A stretch of 64,000 nt of DNA from Subsaximicrobium wynnwilliamsii (GCF_007997225.1 NZ_VORM01000001.1:186001-250000); one strand, 5' to 3'; positions 46,151-54,010 are shown, counted from the first letter of the stretch. Notes: generated by a model not told the origin, from the letters alone. Numbers and translations are program-made.

Positions 46151-49100
46151 TTAAATTTTTACTATTTTTCCTGAAACAGAAACTTTGACTTTGATTGGAT
46201 TAAACGTCAGCCATCCGGTCTTACCTTTACCAAAACTTTGAATTCTTCTAAAAACGTTGGAATTTGTATCTTTAATTTGTGTCGCATCTCTATTTAATCT
46301 AAATTCATAAAAATTAGATGATAAGGTTTGAACTTTAAATAAATAGTCATTAAGAAAAACATAATCAAGGTTTTCCCAATCAATCTCATCCTCGTTTAAT
46401 CCCAAAAGAAACATATCGTTTATTTGCATTGCTGTAATTATTTCTATTCCATCTGGGGGCAATTGATATACAGGAAATCCCTTGCTTTTACGCTCAACAA
46501 CTGTCCAAAATGTTACGACGTCTTCTTTTAAATTTCCTTCGTCATCTTTATAAATCAACACGTGATGGTTATTTCTAGGATTGACCCATTGATTCAGATC
46601 ATCTTTCAACTGTTCTGCACCACCAATATTTTCCCGCATTCTCACTTTTAGTACGGGGACCGGATTTCCGTTTTTATTAGGTAAAAAGATTTGCGGCTGC
46701 TTGTTTCCATTTTCATCGACGGTAAAAAATGTTTCAAGAGGAATCTTTCCTTTTACAAAACCTCCCAATACATTAATTCGTTTAAAAATCAACTGTTTAA
46801 TAGTAATATCTACAACCTTTTCCAATTGCTTTTCGGTTGTTAAACTATCAATTGGTTTCCTCACGTGAAAAGCCTCGTCGCTATTTGGAGCTTGTCTTTT
46901 GGCAAACACCGTTTCCTTGTGCAGCTGTCCACGAGCCGCTACTCCCTTGTTGGTGTACCTTTCGCCATTTTTCTCTGTTATATGCTTTCTTACGGTAAGA
47001 ATAGATTTCGATTTCTTGTGAGAAACCAATATCCCGTCAACTGCTTTTTCAGCATCTTCCCTAAAGCTTTCCCACGGTTTAGGGAAATTATTGAGATCGT
47101 AAGACCTGTCATATCTATTCCACTTACTCAATTCTTGTAGATGGCCTCTTGTTGAACAAGCCATTACCAAAGCGTCAATGGCGTGATGACGATGATCGTC
47201 TCTGGTTTTAGTATCATCCTCTAAATTTAAAACCGAATTCAATCCCCAGTGATGCCTTAAATTTGAGGTCATTTGACCTGGTGCCACCATAACCTTGCTG
47301 CAAATTTTAGATAAATAATTATTGGCTTCTTTGCTTATATAGCGCGTATCATTAAGTTGTCTTGAGATGAAATCTGAATCGTGTTTTTGCTTTACAAATT
47401 GTTTGAATTTAAAATAAGCGCTTGGATAATGCGCCTTGTTTTTGAAACAACTTAATGCCTGTAGCTTAATTGCTTCCCATTTTTGTTCGCCCAATTTACC
47501 ATAAAACTCAAAAGGGGTTAAATCACCCTTTGCCCCATTCTCATCTACAAAACAAAGCGTTTTATTCATAAAGCTGTCGTTTAAAGAACGACTCCAAGGA
47601 TAAATATGTTCAATTTGAACTTCCCCACTAAACAATTGATTTACCTCAATGTTTCGCCCAGTGTATGGACAAGTTCTATTGCACTCTTCCCAAAGTTTAT
47701 ATTTTAAGATATTGACATGGGTTGGTCGTTGACCAATATAATCTAGCTCTGCCTTTACCCGATCATTTTCACGTTCCAAACGTTGCTGCTCCTTTCTAAT
47801 GTCATTTCTTTTGGACTTTGATATTTTTAGGTCTCGCGCCAGTTCTACTTTAATTTCGTCTGGTTTTCCATAATCATCAATTATTTCATTGACTAATTTC
47901 CTAATTTCAAAAAGCGCAGTGATAACCACGGGGTTTTTAATACTTTGTATTTCTTTATCCGCTTCTGGGTTAACTGGCAACCTATCCAACAACTTAGTGA
48001 TTTCAATATTGCTGCTGTGATGATAAAGCTTCGCTAATTCTTTGTCTGATAACTGGCTTTCTTTTTTTAGCATTTCCTTGAGATGTGCTATGTAACCGCC
48101 TTCGAGATTGGATCGCACAATTTCAGGAACATTATTCAGCATGAAATCCTCTTGTGGTTCCCATTTGATTCCCAGAGCGTTTTTCACACCTCCTAGTGCC
48201 ACTGCTATATCATAAGTAAAACCTAATTTTAAAAATGGCAGCATATTACTAATGGCCTTTCTGCTTAGGTTGGCATAACCATCCTTCAAATTAAATTTTG
48301 AAATTTTCTCTGCCTTCTCCTCGTTAAACTCCCATCTTTCAAGAGCATATGCTTTAAGCTTATCCCGATCGTCAAAACTGTAGAGCACGTGCCAAATATC
48401 TTCTTGCTCCTTATCTGAAAAATCAAACCATGCCTTACCGAAGAATTTCTTATTTGATAGATTGCTTATGGTATGACTTCCATAAATAGCATCGTCATCC
48501 TTGTAATTAAACTGGTAATGCCCATCTAATTTGCCAATGGCTTTTCTAATTTCCTTAAACTTTACTTTCTCTTTTGAAAACAAGAGATCTAAAATCTTTT
48601 CTCTTTCTTCTGAATTTATTTTGACTTTCTCCCCAGCCAAATCACATTTGAGGGTATTGAGCCATTCGTAAATACGCCTCTGCTCATTAGGGATTGCGCT
48701 TATCTGGCATTTGGTCTTTTTTGGTTCAAGCGAGCAATTGCCAACCAGATGTTTTTGGGATCGCAAAGGACGTTGATGAAATAAAACACCATCTTCTGGG
48801 AAACCATCTTTTTTGCGGCCGCCATATATGGTTTTCAGCTCATCTGTAAGCTCACTGTGATACTGCTTTTGATGCTCCCATATGGCTTCAAACTCATCAA
48901 TGTACATTTGTCGCGTGGTGTATCTATTTCTAATGCGCTCCAATTCATCAGTGAAAGGTGCATTTTCTTTGGGATATATCTGGTTCAAATAAGAGCCAAG
49001 TGTTTGATGATCTTCTATACTATTGGCAGTTTCTGCAATACCTATTTTTCCTGCCTTGGCATCGCCCTTAAAAATGACACTTTTCTCATTAGTCTCTGCA

Positions 49101-49555
49101 CCAGCGCTCCTACTGTTACTTTGAAAACCGCGTCTTTGTATCATATGATAGAATATACGCCCAAGTTCATCCAAACTCACTTCTTCATTAATCGCTTTAG
49201 CACGCAATTGGTAAGGATTCAGTCTTAACCATTCTTGCAAATTTTTATTACTGAAGATCTCCTTTTGATTCCAAACTTTAACCATGTTATAATCAATAGG
49301 ACACATATCGTGTTTTGCCAGCTCCCTTAATAAATACCGTTTGCGTAAACGACGTCTAAAAAACTGTCTTCTAACGCCCCTATCTTCCGTCCTGCTAGCA
49401 TTTTTTGAGGTTTCTCGCCCCTCTCCTTCCCCAAGATTTACCACGCCTTCTGGGAATATCCTGCTCCCAATACCTAATATTTCTTTTTTTTCATCATCTA
49501 TCAACGCCCACCCTATCGAGTTAGTGCCCAAATCCAATCCTAAAATTCTTGCCAT
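46151..49555 (-). CDS. cas9: CRISPR-associated endonuclease Cas9 (type II-C)
   Basis: A 1134-aa RNA-guided nuclease, compact as in subtype II-C. All catalytic parts are intact: RuvC-I D8 (ILGLDLGTNSIGW), an arginine-rich bridge helix (NASRTEDRGVRRQFFRRRLR), RuvC-II E571 (IKVELARDL), HNH H650 (QIEHIYPWSRS) with asparagines N664 and N673, and RuvC-III H791/D794 (HRHHAIDALVMA). A CNRTCPYTG pair precedes the HNH and may bind zinc. The gene converges on cas1-cas2 with the array between them, and its 5' end faces the tracrRNA 110 bp away, which is divergently transcribed. Confidence 0.98.
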   Translation of the reverse strand: MARILGLDLGTNSIGWALIDDEKKEILGIGSRIFPEGVVNLGEGEGRETSKNASRTEDRGVRRQFFRRRLRKRYLLRELAKHDMCPIDYNMVKVWNQKEIFSNKNLQEWLRLNPYQLRAKAINEEVSLDELGRIFYHMIQRRGFQSNSRSAGAETNEKSVIFKGDAKAGKIGIAETANSIEDHQTLGSYLNQIYPKENAPFTDELERIRNRYTTRQMYIDEFEAIWEHQKQYHSELTDELKTIYGGRKKDGFPEDGVLFHQRPLRSQKHLVGNCSLEPKKTKCQISAIPNEQRRIYEWLNTLKCDLAGEKVKINSEEREKILDLLFSKEKVKFKEIRKAIGKLDGHYQFNYKDDDAIYGSHTISNLSNKKFFGKAWFDFSDKEQEDIWHVLYSFDDRDKLKAYALERWEFNEEKAEKISKFNLKDGYANLSRKAISNMLPFLKLGFTYDIAVALGGVKNALGIKWEPQEDFMLNNVPEIVRSNLEGGYIAHLKEMLKKESQLSDKELAKLYHHSSNIEITKLLDRLPVNPEADKEIQSIKNPVVITALFEIRKLVNEIIDDYGKPDEIKVELARDLKISKSKRNDIRKEQQRLERENDRVKAELDYIGQRPTHVNILKYKLWEECNRTCPYTGRNIEVNQLFSGEVQIEHIYPWSRSLNDSFMNKTLCFVDENGAKGDLTPFEFYGKLGEQKWEAIKLQALSCFKNKAHYPSAYFKFKQFVKQKHDSDFISRQLNDTRYISKEANNYLSKICSKVMVAPGQMTSNLRHHWGLNSVLNLEDDTKTRDDHRHHAIDALVMACSTRGHLQELSKWNRYDRSYDLNNFPKPWESFREDAEKAVDGILVSHKKSKSILTVRKHITEKNGERYTNKGVAARGQLHKETVFAKRQAPNSDEAFHVRKPIDSLTTEKQLEKVVDITIKQLIFKRINVLGGFVKGKIPLETFFTVDENGNKQPQIFLPNKNGNPVPVLKVRMRENIGGAEQLKDDLNQWVNPRNNHHVLIYKDDEGNLKEDVVTFWTVVERKSKGFPVYQLPPDGIEIITAMQINDMFLLGLNEDEIDWENLDYVFLNDYLFKVQTLSSNFYEFRLNRDATQIKDTNSNVFRRIQSFGKGKTGWLTFNPIKVKVSVSGKIVKI

Positions 49556-49627
49556 GCTTTTCTTATTGATTTTAATGAAGGCTAAACTTAACGAAAAACT
49601 TTAAGACAAGTTACGTGGGATACCTCA

Positions 49628-49657
49628 TTTGTATATTAAAAAATTTTCTTACATTTG
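49628..49657 (+). promoter_or_regulatory. tracrRNA promoter
   Basis: TTTG (49628-49631), an 18-bp spacer and TACATTTG (49650-49657) match the Bacteroidota consensus. Transcription would start near 49661-49664, just before the anti-repeat. Confidence 0.8.
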
Positions 49658-49661
49658 AACC

Positions 49662-49751
49662 AGATTAAAACTTCTAATCTTTAATCTTATCACAATAAGG
49701 CTATATGCCGTAGATGAAAATCTTTAGTCCTGCTTCGGTGGGACTTTTTTT
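49662..49751 (+). ncRNA. tracrRNA
   Basis: The anti-repeat CTTCTAATCTTTAATC (49671-49686) is perfectly complementary to 16 nt of the crRNA repeat. An unpaired TTAT (49687-49690) forms the bulge, and CACAAT (49691-49696) pairs with the repeat's first six bases. Then follow a GGC/GCC hairpin (around 49699-49709), a linker, and a terminator hairpin AGTCC...GGACT with a T-run ending at 49751. Length is about 90 nt. It is needed for crRNA maturation and Cas9 loading. Confidence 0.93.
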
Positions 49752-49938
49752 ATTGTCTTTCTCTTATCGTTGCGCTACAGATTTCGCAAGTTTTCCATTT
49801 TGGCTTGGTAATGTAATGATTAGGCTCAATGCAATATATTTCAGTTTCAAAATTAACACCACCTGTATAACTTTGATACCAATCAAAAGATCGAATAGAA
49901 TTTGAGAAGTTATCTTCTTCTTTTTGGACAATTTTCAT
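49750..49938 (-). CDS. Small hypothetical protein between the tracrRNA and the sgRNA-like RNA
   Basis: A 62-codon frame with an ATG start (MKIVQKEEDNFSNSIRSFDW ... YITKPKWKTCEICSATIRERQ). A CEIC pair near the C-terminus could coordinate metal. A perfect TATATTTG box on the minus strand (49958-49965) lies 20 bp upstream of the start, which supports expression. Its 3' end abuts the tracrRNA terminator. I recognise no family. Candidates include a small Cas-associated regulator, an anti-CRISPR-like protein or a remnant; the sequence does not decide. Confidence 0.55.
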   Translation of the reverse strand: MKIVQKEEDNFSNSIRSFDWYQSYTGGVNFETEIYCIEPNHYITKPKWKTCEICSATIRERQ

Positions 49939-49957
49939 GACAGATTTCTTTAGAGCA

Positions 49958-49965
49958 CAAATATA
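49958..49965 (-). promoter_or_regulatory. -7 box of the 62-codon ORF
   Basis: TATATTTG on the minus strand, identical to the box at 50001-50008 on the plus strand. The two form a divergent pair with the 11-nt seed-match site between them. A -33 TTTG is not evident. Confidence 0.5.
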
Positions 49966-49976
49966 ATTAAATTTTA

Positions 49977-49987
49977 TGTAGTGAGTA
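49977..49987 (+). promoter_or_regulatory. 11-nt site matching the guide end of the sgRNA-like RNA
   Basis: TGTAGTGAGTA here is identical to 50040-50050, the 11 nt directly 5' of the repeat-like part of the sgRNA-like RNA. The site lies between divergent TATATTTG boxes, at the place where the -33 element of the plus-strand promoter is expected. The 3' flank is GATTATATT. Confidence 0.7.
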
Positions 49988-50000
49988 GATTATATTTTTA

Positions 50001-50008
50001 TATATTTG
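50001..50008 (+). promoter_or_regulatory. -7 box of the sgRNA-like RNA
   Basis: TATATTTG matches TAnnTTTG exactly; transcription would begin about 50012-50015. No clear -33 TTTG is present at the expected position, which instead overlaps the 11-nt self-match. Confidence 0.55.
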
Positions 50009-50013
50009 CTGAA

Positions 50014-50135
50014 CTCAATTCATCGTATCACTTATACATTGTAGTGAGTAGTTGTGTTTAGATAAAAATCTTATCACAATAAGGCTATATGCCGTAGATG
50101 AAAATCTTTAGTCCTGCTTCGGTGGGGCTTTTTTT
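50014..50135 (+). ncRNA. Natural single-guide RNA candidate (tracr-L-like)
   Basis: Bases 50068-50135 match the tracrRNA (49684-49751) at 67 of 68 positions, including hairpin and terminator. Upstream, the long anti-repeat is replaced by a compact fused duplex. GTTGTG (50051-50056) pairs with CACAAT (50075-50080); TTTA (50057-50060) opposes TTAT (50071-50074) as the bulge; GAT (50061-50063) pairs with ATC (50068-50070) around an AAAA tetraloop (50064-50067). This has the same plan as an engineered sgRNA: guide, lower stem, bulge, short upper stem, tetraloop, tracr tail. About 37 nt of guide sequence would precede it; its last 11 nt recur at 49977-49987. Confidence 0.8.
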
Positions 50136-50339
50136 GTTTAAAATATTGAAGTTTTGATTTTATGAAAATCAAAAAAGAAAATAAGGTTGAGGGTTGACGA
50201 TTAGCGATTGACGATTGACGCTTGAAATTTAAAAAAAAAGTATAGAATGCAATCGTGAAGTAATGAAATTATAGATTTTTCAATGGAATGTAGCGATTTG
50301 CCTCTTGAGAAAAGCCAATGCAAGAAAATTAGTTAGTCT

Positions 50340-50424
50340 CTTGAATGCAAGCATTCTGGAACTTTTTAAAATCAAAAAAGCCGAAACTTTCGTTTCGACT
50401 TTTCATCTGTACTGAAGACGGGAC
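50340..50424 (-). repeat. 85-bp repeat containing a tRNA-Leu 3' end and terminator
   Basis: It is identical to 50508-50592 except for one base. It includes the last ~15 nt of tRNA-Leu (at 50410-50424 on the plus strand) and its terminator, but no tRNA body. This is the usual footprint of recombination at a tRNA 3' end or of a partial tandem duplication. Confidence 0.85.
50374..50403 (-). terminator. Duplicated tRNA-Leu terminator
   Basis: Stem GCCGAAAC / GTTTCGAC with flanking A and T tracts, identical to the hairpin at 50542-50571. Confidence 0.75.
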
Positions 50425-50507
50425 GTGGCTCCGCCGAGTCCTATTTCAACATCTTGAGAAAAGCCGATCCATAAAAATGGATCGCTTTGTTGTTTTCAAA
50501 AAGTTTC

Positions 50508-50592
50508 CTTGAATGCAAGCATTCGGGAACTTTTTAAAATCAAAAAAGCCGAAACTTTCGTTTCGACTTTTCATCTGTACTGAAGACGGGAC
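50508..50592 (-). repeat. 85-bp repeat, right copy (overlaps the real tRNA-Leu 3' end)
   Basis: Partner of 50340-50424 at an offset of 168 bp; it spans the terminator and the last bases of the functional tRNA-Leu. Confidence 0.85.
50542..50571 (-). terminator. Terminator of tRNA-Leu
   Basis: Eight-bp stem with a TTTC loop directly beyond the tRNA 3' end; on the minus strand a T-run follows. Confidence 0.8.
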
Positions 50593-50662
50593 TTGAACCC
50601 GTACGTCCTAAACGGACATTGGATTTTAAGTCCAACGTGTCTACCAATTCCACCACTTCAGC
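50578..50662 (-). tRNA. tRNA-Leu (anticodon TAA)
   Basis: An 85-nt class II tRNA. The acceptor stem is GCTGAAG/CTTCAGT, the anticodon loop reads CTTAAAA with TAA, a long variable arm (TGTCCGTTTAGGACGT) is present, and the T loop reads GGGTTCAAGTCCC. The discriminator base is A. CCA is not encoded. Confidence 0.95.
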
Positions 50663-50733
50663 AAATTGAAACCGCGTTTCAATTTGGTTGAACATAAAAG
50701 TGTACGTTCTTTGGTATTTTCAATAAAAAAAGA

Positions 50734-50857
50734 GCGAAAGACGCCCCGATAGCTATCGGGATTGAACCCCATGCCTACCGGCAGGCAGGCGCGACATTGG
50801 TCGCTGTGTTCTCGCTAAAAAATAATGTTCTCTTGTACAAGAAAATATTCAATATGA
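50734..50857 (-). repeat. Degenerate tRNA-Gly-derived unit 1 with inserted palindromes
   Basis: It begins, in plus orientation, with the tRNA-Gly 3' end GCGAAAGACG, which is then interrupted by CCCGATAGCTATCGGG. ATTGAACCCC (T-arm-like) follows, then a second palindrome TGCCTACCGGCAGGCA and CGCGACATTGGTCGC. The tail is shared with unit 2 and with the DNA next to the real tRNA-Gly. Period 124 bp. Confidence 0.8.
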
Positions 50858-50980
50858 GCGAAAGACGCCCCGATAGCTATCGGGATTGAACCCCTGCCTA
50901 TCGGCAGGCAGGCGCGACATTAGTCGCTATGTTCTCGCTAAAAAATAATGCTCTCTTGTACAAGAAAATATTCAATATGA
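50858..50980 (-). repeat. Degenerate tRNA-Gly-derived unit 2 with inserted palindromes
   Basis: Same organisation as unit 1 with a handful of substitutions (TGCCTATCGGCAGGCA for the second palindrome). It abuts the functional tRNA-Gly. Confidence 0.8.
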
Positions 50981-51051
50981 GCGAAAGACGGGATTTGAAC
51001 CCGCGACCCCCACCTTGGCAAGGTGATGCTCTACCCCTGAGCTACTTTCGC
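50980..51051 (-). tRNA. tRNA-Gly (anticodon GCC)
   Basis: A 72-nt cloverleaf with acceptor stem GCGAAAG/CTTTCGC, D arm AGCTCAGGGGTAGAGC, anticodon loop TTGCCAA and T arm GCGGGTTCAAATCCCGT. The discriminator is T, as usual for bacterial tRNA-Gly. Confidence 0.95.
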
Positions 51052-51397
51052 GTTGGCAATTTTACTAGACTTTCGCCTGTAATTGCGGTGGCAAATTTAA
51101 GACTTTTATCAGAAATGCAAAGCCTTTTTATTAAAATTTCTGCTTTTTTTTGGAAGCCGCTCCAGAAGAAAGAATCCAGATCAAAATCTTGCTCAGTAAT
51201 CTATTGAGAACCCTGTCTTTAAAATCCTAACGTCGCACTCATCCTTAACATTCGGTAAAAGTCTAAACCTAACGTGACGCTACTATGCCCAATTTAGAAC
51301 AACACAATGGCGTTTCCTGTTTAATCCCTATCGCGTTTTGGTTTATATATTTTGCAACTCAGACTTTTAGAGTCTCAACCATTAACCATGAGCCTTT
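51052..51397. other. Intergenic region downstream of mutS, no gene seen
   Basis: No frame with recognisable features and no strong hairpin were noticed. Confidence 0.55.
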
Positions 51398-54010
51398 TTA
51401 CGCTTGCTTCTTCTTAACCAACATGCGTTTGATTTCATTTAATTTCATGAGCGCCTCAACAGGGGTCAAGGTATTGATATCTATATTGATGATTTCTTCC
51501 TTGATCTGTTCTAATAAAGGGTCGTCCAAATTGAAAAAACTCAACTGCATGTCATTGCTCAAGGTTTTGACTTTATTGGTCAATTCCTCGCTGCTATGGG
51601 ATTTTTCGAGCTGCTTTAAAATCTTATTCGCCCTATGTATGACTTGCTGCGGCATACCGGCCAGTTTGGCTACATGAATCCCGAAACTGTGCTCACTGCC
51701 ACCTGCTACCAGCTTTCTTAGAAATAACACATTGTCTTTCAGTTCTTTTACCGAAACGTTGAAATTCTTGATGCGGTCAAAAGTTTCAGTCATTTCATTG
51801 AGCTCGTGGTAATGTGTGGCAAACAAGGTTTTTGCGCGACTCGGGTGTTCGTGCAAATATTCACTAATGGCCCAAGCGATGGAAATCCCATCGTAAGTAC
51901 TCGTGCCCCGACCTATCTCATCCAATAGCACCAAGCTTCGGTCTGAGATATTGTTCAATATGGAAGCGGTCTCATTCATCTCTACCATAAAGGTAGATTC
52001 GCCCATTGAGATGTTGTCACTGGCACCCACCCGTGTGAAAATCTTATCGGTTAAGCCAATGGTGGCAGCTTCCGCAGGGACAAAACTACCCATTTGCGCC
52101 AATAATACAATAAGTGCCGTTTGTCTCAAAATGGCCGATTTACCAGACATATTAGGCCCCGTGATCATGATGATTTGCTGTTTCTCGCGATCCAAATACA
52201 CATCGTTGGCAATGTAAGGTTCGCCGTGTGGCAATTGCTTTTCTATCACAGGATGCCTTCCGTTTTTGATATCCAACGCGTAGGTTTCGGTAAGTTTGGG
52301 CCTGCTGTAATTATTTTCTGTTGCCAATTGCGCAAAGCCACAAAGCGCATCCAATTTTGCGATAAGGGTTGAGGTTTGCTGAACTGGCTTGATAAACGCT
52401 ACCATGTCATTGATCAATTCAGCAAACAACTGCTGCTCAATCAACAAAATGCGTTCTTCAGCGCCCAGGATCTTGGTTTCGTACTCCTTGAGCTCTTCAG
52501 TAATATAGCGCTCTGCACTCACTAAGGTCTGTTTTCTAATCCAATCTGCCGGCACTTTATCCTTGTGGGTGTGCCGCACTTCAATGTAATACCCAAAAAC
52601 GTTGTTGGAAGCAATTTTCAGCGAAGTTATGCCGGTACGCTCGGTCTCGCGCGCCAGCATTTTGTCGAGATACGATTTCCCGGAGGCAGATAGGCCTCGC
52701 AGTTCTTTTAATTCCGAAGAAAAATCGGAAGCAATCGTGTTTCCCTTTAAAATATTGACCGGTGCCTCTTCATTGAGGGTCGCCTTGATGCGCTGCCTTA
52801 GACCTTCACAGGCATCCATAGTTTCGCCAATGGCATTCAAAGCTGAATTTTTTGAAGCTGTAGCCAAACTCTTTATAGGCACAATGGCTTCGAGCGCATT
52901 TTTGAGCTGAACCACCTCGCGCGGACAGATTTTACCCGTAGCCACTTTGGAAATAAGACGTTCAATATCGCCAATTTGCTTCAACTGAAGCTGAAACTTG
53001 GACAACAAAATGGTTTCAGACTTTAAAAAACTAACCACATCATGCCGGTCTTTGATCTGTTCCAAGTTAACCAAAGGCAAGGCCAGCCAACGTTTGAGGA
53101 GCCTTCCACCCATGGGCGAAATGGTTTTATCAATCACATCTACCAGCGTGACCGCATTTTGGTTGTTGGAATGGTAAAGCTCTAAGTTTTTTATGGTAAA
53201 CCGGTCCATCCAAACATGCTCCCCCTTGGTCAAGCGCTGTATGGAAGTGATGTGAGCCAATTTATGATGTTGGGTTTCACTGAGGTAATGCAAAATGGCA
53301 CCAGCAGCGCCAATGCCCTCAAAAAGATCATCAATTCCAAAACCCTTTAAGGATTTGGTATTGAAATGCTTTAGTAAGATCTCATTGGCATAATCTTCCT
53401 GAAACACCCAATCTTCCAAAAAGAAGGCATGAAAGTCGTTGCCAAACTCGGCTTTGTATTTGTTTTTATTTGGTTTGGCCACCAAAACCTCACTGGGCCT
53501 AAAATTTTGAAGCAGCTTATCCACATATTCGGCATTGCCCTGGGAAATTAAAAACTCCCCGGTGGACACGTCCAAAAAAGACACCCCAACCTGATTGACA
53601 CCAAAGTATACCGAAGCCAAAAAATTATTGGTCTTGGAATGTAAAATATCATCATTGAGCGCCACGCCAGGCGTGACCAACTCAGTGACGCCACGCTTCA
53701 CAATGGTTTTGGTTTGTTTGGGATCTTCAAGCTGATCACAAATGGCCACCCTGCAACCCGCCTTGACCAGCTTTGGCAGGTAATTATTCAAAGAGTGGTG
53801 TGGAAAGCCCGCCAATTCGGTTTCCGTTTCACTGCCAGCGCCTCTTTTGGTTAGGATGATATCCAAGATCTTAGACGCTTTTACGGCATCGGCACCAAAA
53901 GTTTCGTAAAAATCGCCCACACGAAACAATAACAAGGCATCTGGATACTTGACCTTGATGGCGTTGTACTGTTTCATTAAAGGCGTCTCTTTTTTTGCTT
54001 TTTTGGCCAA
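51398..54010 (-). CDS. mutS: DNA mismatch repair protein MutS
   Basis: An 870-aa mismatch-recognition ATPase. The N-terminal mismatch-binding motif is DALLLFRVGDFYETFGADA (F-x-E inside), followed by connector, lever and clamp. The C-terminal ATPase has Walker A MITGPNMSGKSAILRQTA, Walker B SLVLLDEIGRGTSTYDG and the FATHYHEL motif. The length is normal for MutS1. It stands alone on its strand. Confidence 0.97.
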   Translation of the reverse strand: MAKKAKKETPLMKQYNAIKVKYPDALLLFRVGDFYETFGADAVKASKILDIILTKRGAGSETETELAGFPHHSLNNYLPKLVKAGCRVAICDQLEDPKQTKTIVKRGVTELVTPGVALNDDILHSKTNNFLASVYFGVNQVGVSFLDVSTGEFLISQGNAEYVDKLLQNFRPSEVLVAKPNKNKYKAEFGNDFHAFFLEDWVFQEDYANEILLKHFNTKSLKGFGIDDLFEGIGAAGAILHYLSETQHHKLAHITSIQRLTKGEHVWMDRFTIKNLELYHSNNQNAVTLVDVIDKTISPMGGRLLKRWLALPLVNLEQIKDRHDVVSFLKSETILLSKFQLQLKQIGDIERLISKVATGKICPREVVQLKNALEAIVPIKSLATASKNSALNAIGETMDACEGLRQRIKATLNEEAPVNILKGNTIASDFSSELKELRGLSASGKSYLDKMLARETERTGITSLKIASNNVFGYYIEVRHTHKDKVPADWIRKQTLVSAERYITEELKEYETKILGAEERILLIEQQLFAELINDMVAFIKPVQQTSTLIAKLDALCGFAQLATENNYSRPKLTETYALDIKNGRHPVIEKQLPHGEPYIANDVYLDREKQQIIMITGPNMSGKSAILRQTALIVLLAQMGSFVPAEAATIGLTDKIFTRVGASDNISMGESTFMVEMNETASILNNISDRSLVLLDEIGRGTSTYDGISIAWAISEYLHEHPSRAKTLFATHYHELNEMTETFDRIKNFNVSVKELKDNVLFLRKLVAGGSEHSFGIHVAKLAGMPQQVIHRANKILKQLEKSHSSEELTNKVKTLSNDMQLSFFNLDDPLLEQIKEEIINIDINTLTPVEALMKLNEIKRMLVKKKQA

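Larger units (their letters stand above)
50137..50577. other. Intergenic region between the sgRNA-like RNA and tRNA-Leu
   Basis: It has no gene. It contains GATTGACGATT-type simple repeats (50190-50225) and the left copy of an 85-bp direct repeat that includes a tRNA-Leu 3' end. Confidence 0.7.

Noticed and set aside
46865-47140. Plus-strand frames antisense to cas9 (also 48857-49228)
   Set aside because: Antisense shadows of cas9 without their own start context or recognisable domains.
39764-49555. Subtype II-A or II-B assignment
   Set aside because: There is no csn2 or cas4, Cas9 is compact (1134 aa), and the repeat begins GTTGTGG; II-C fits best.
50404-50424. Second tRNA-Leu gene
   Set aside because: Only the 3' terminal bases and the downstream terminator are duplicated; there is no tRNA body.
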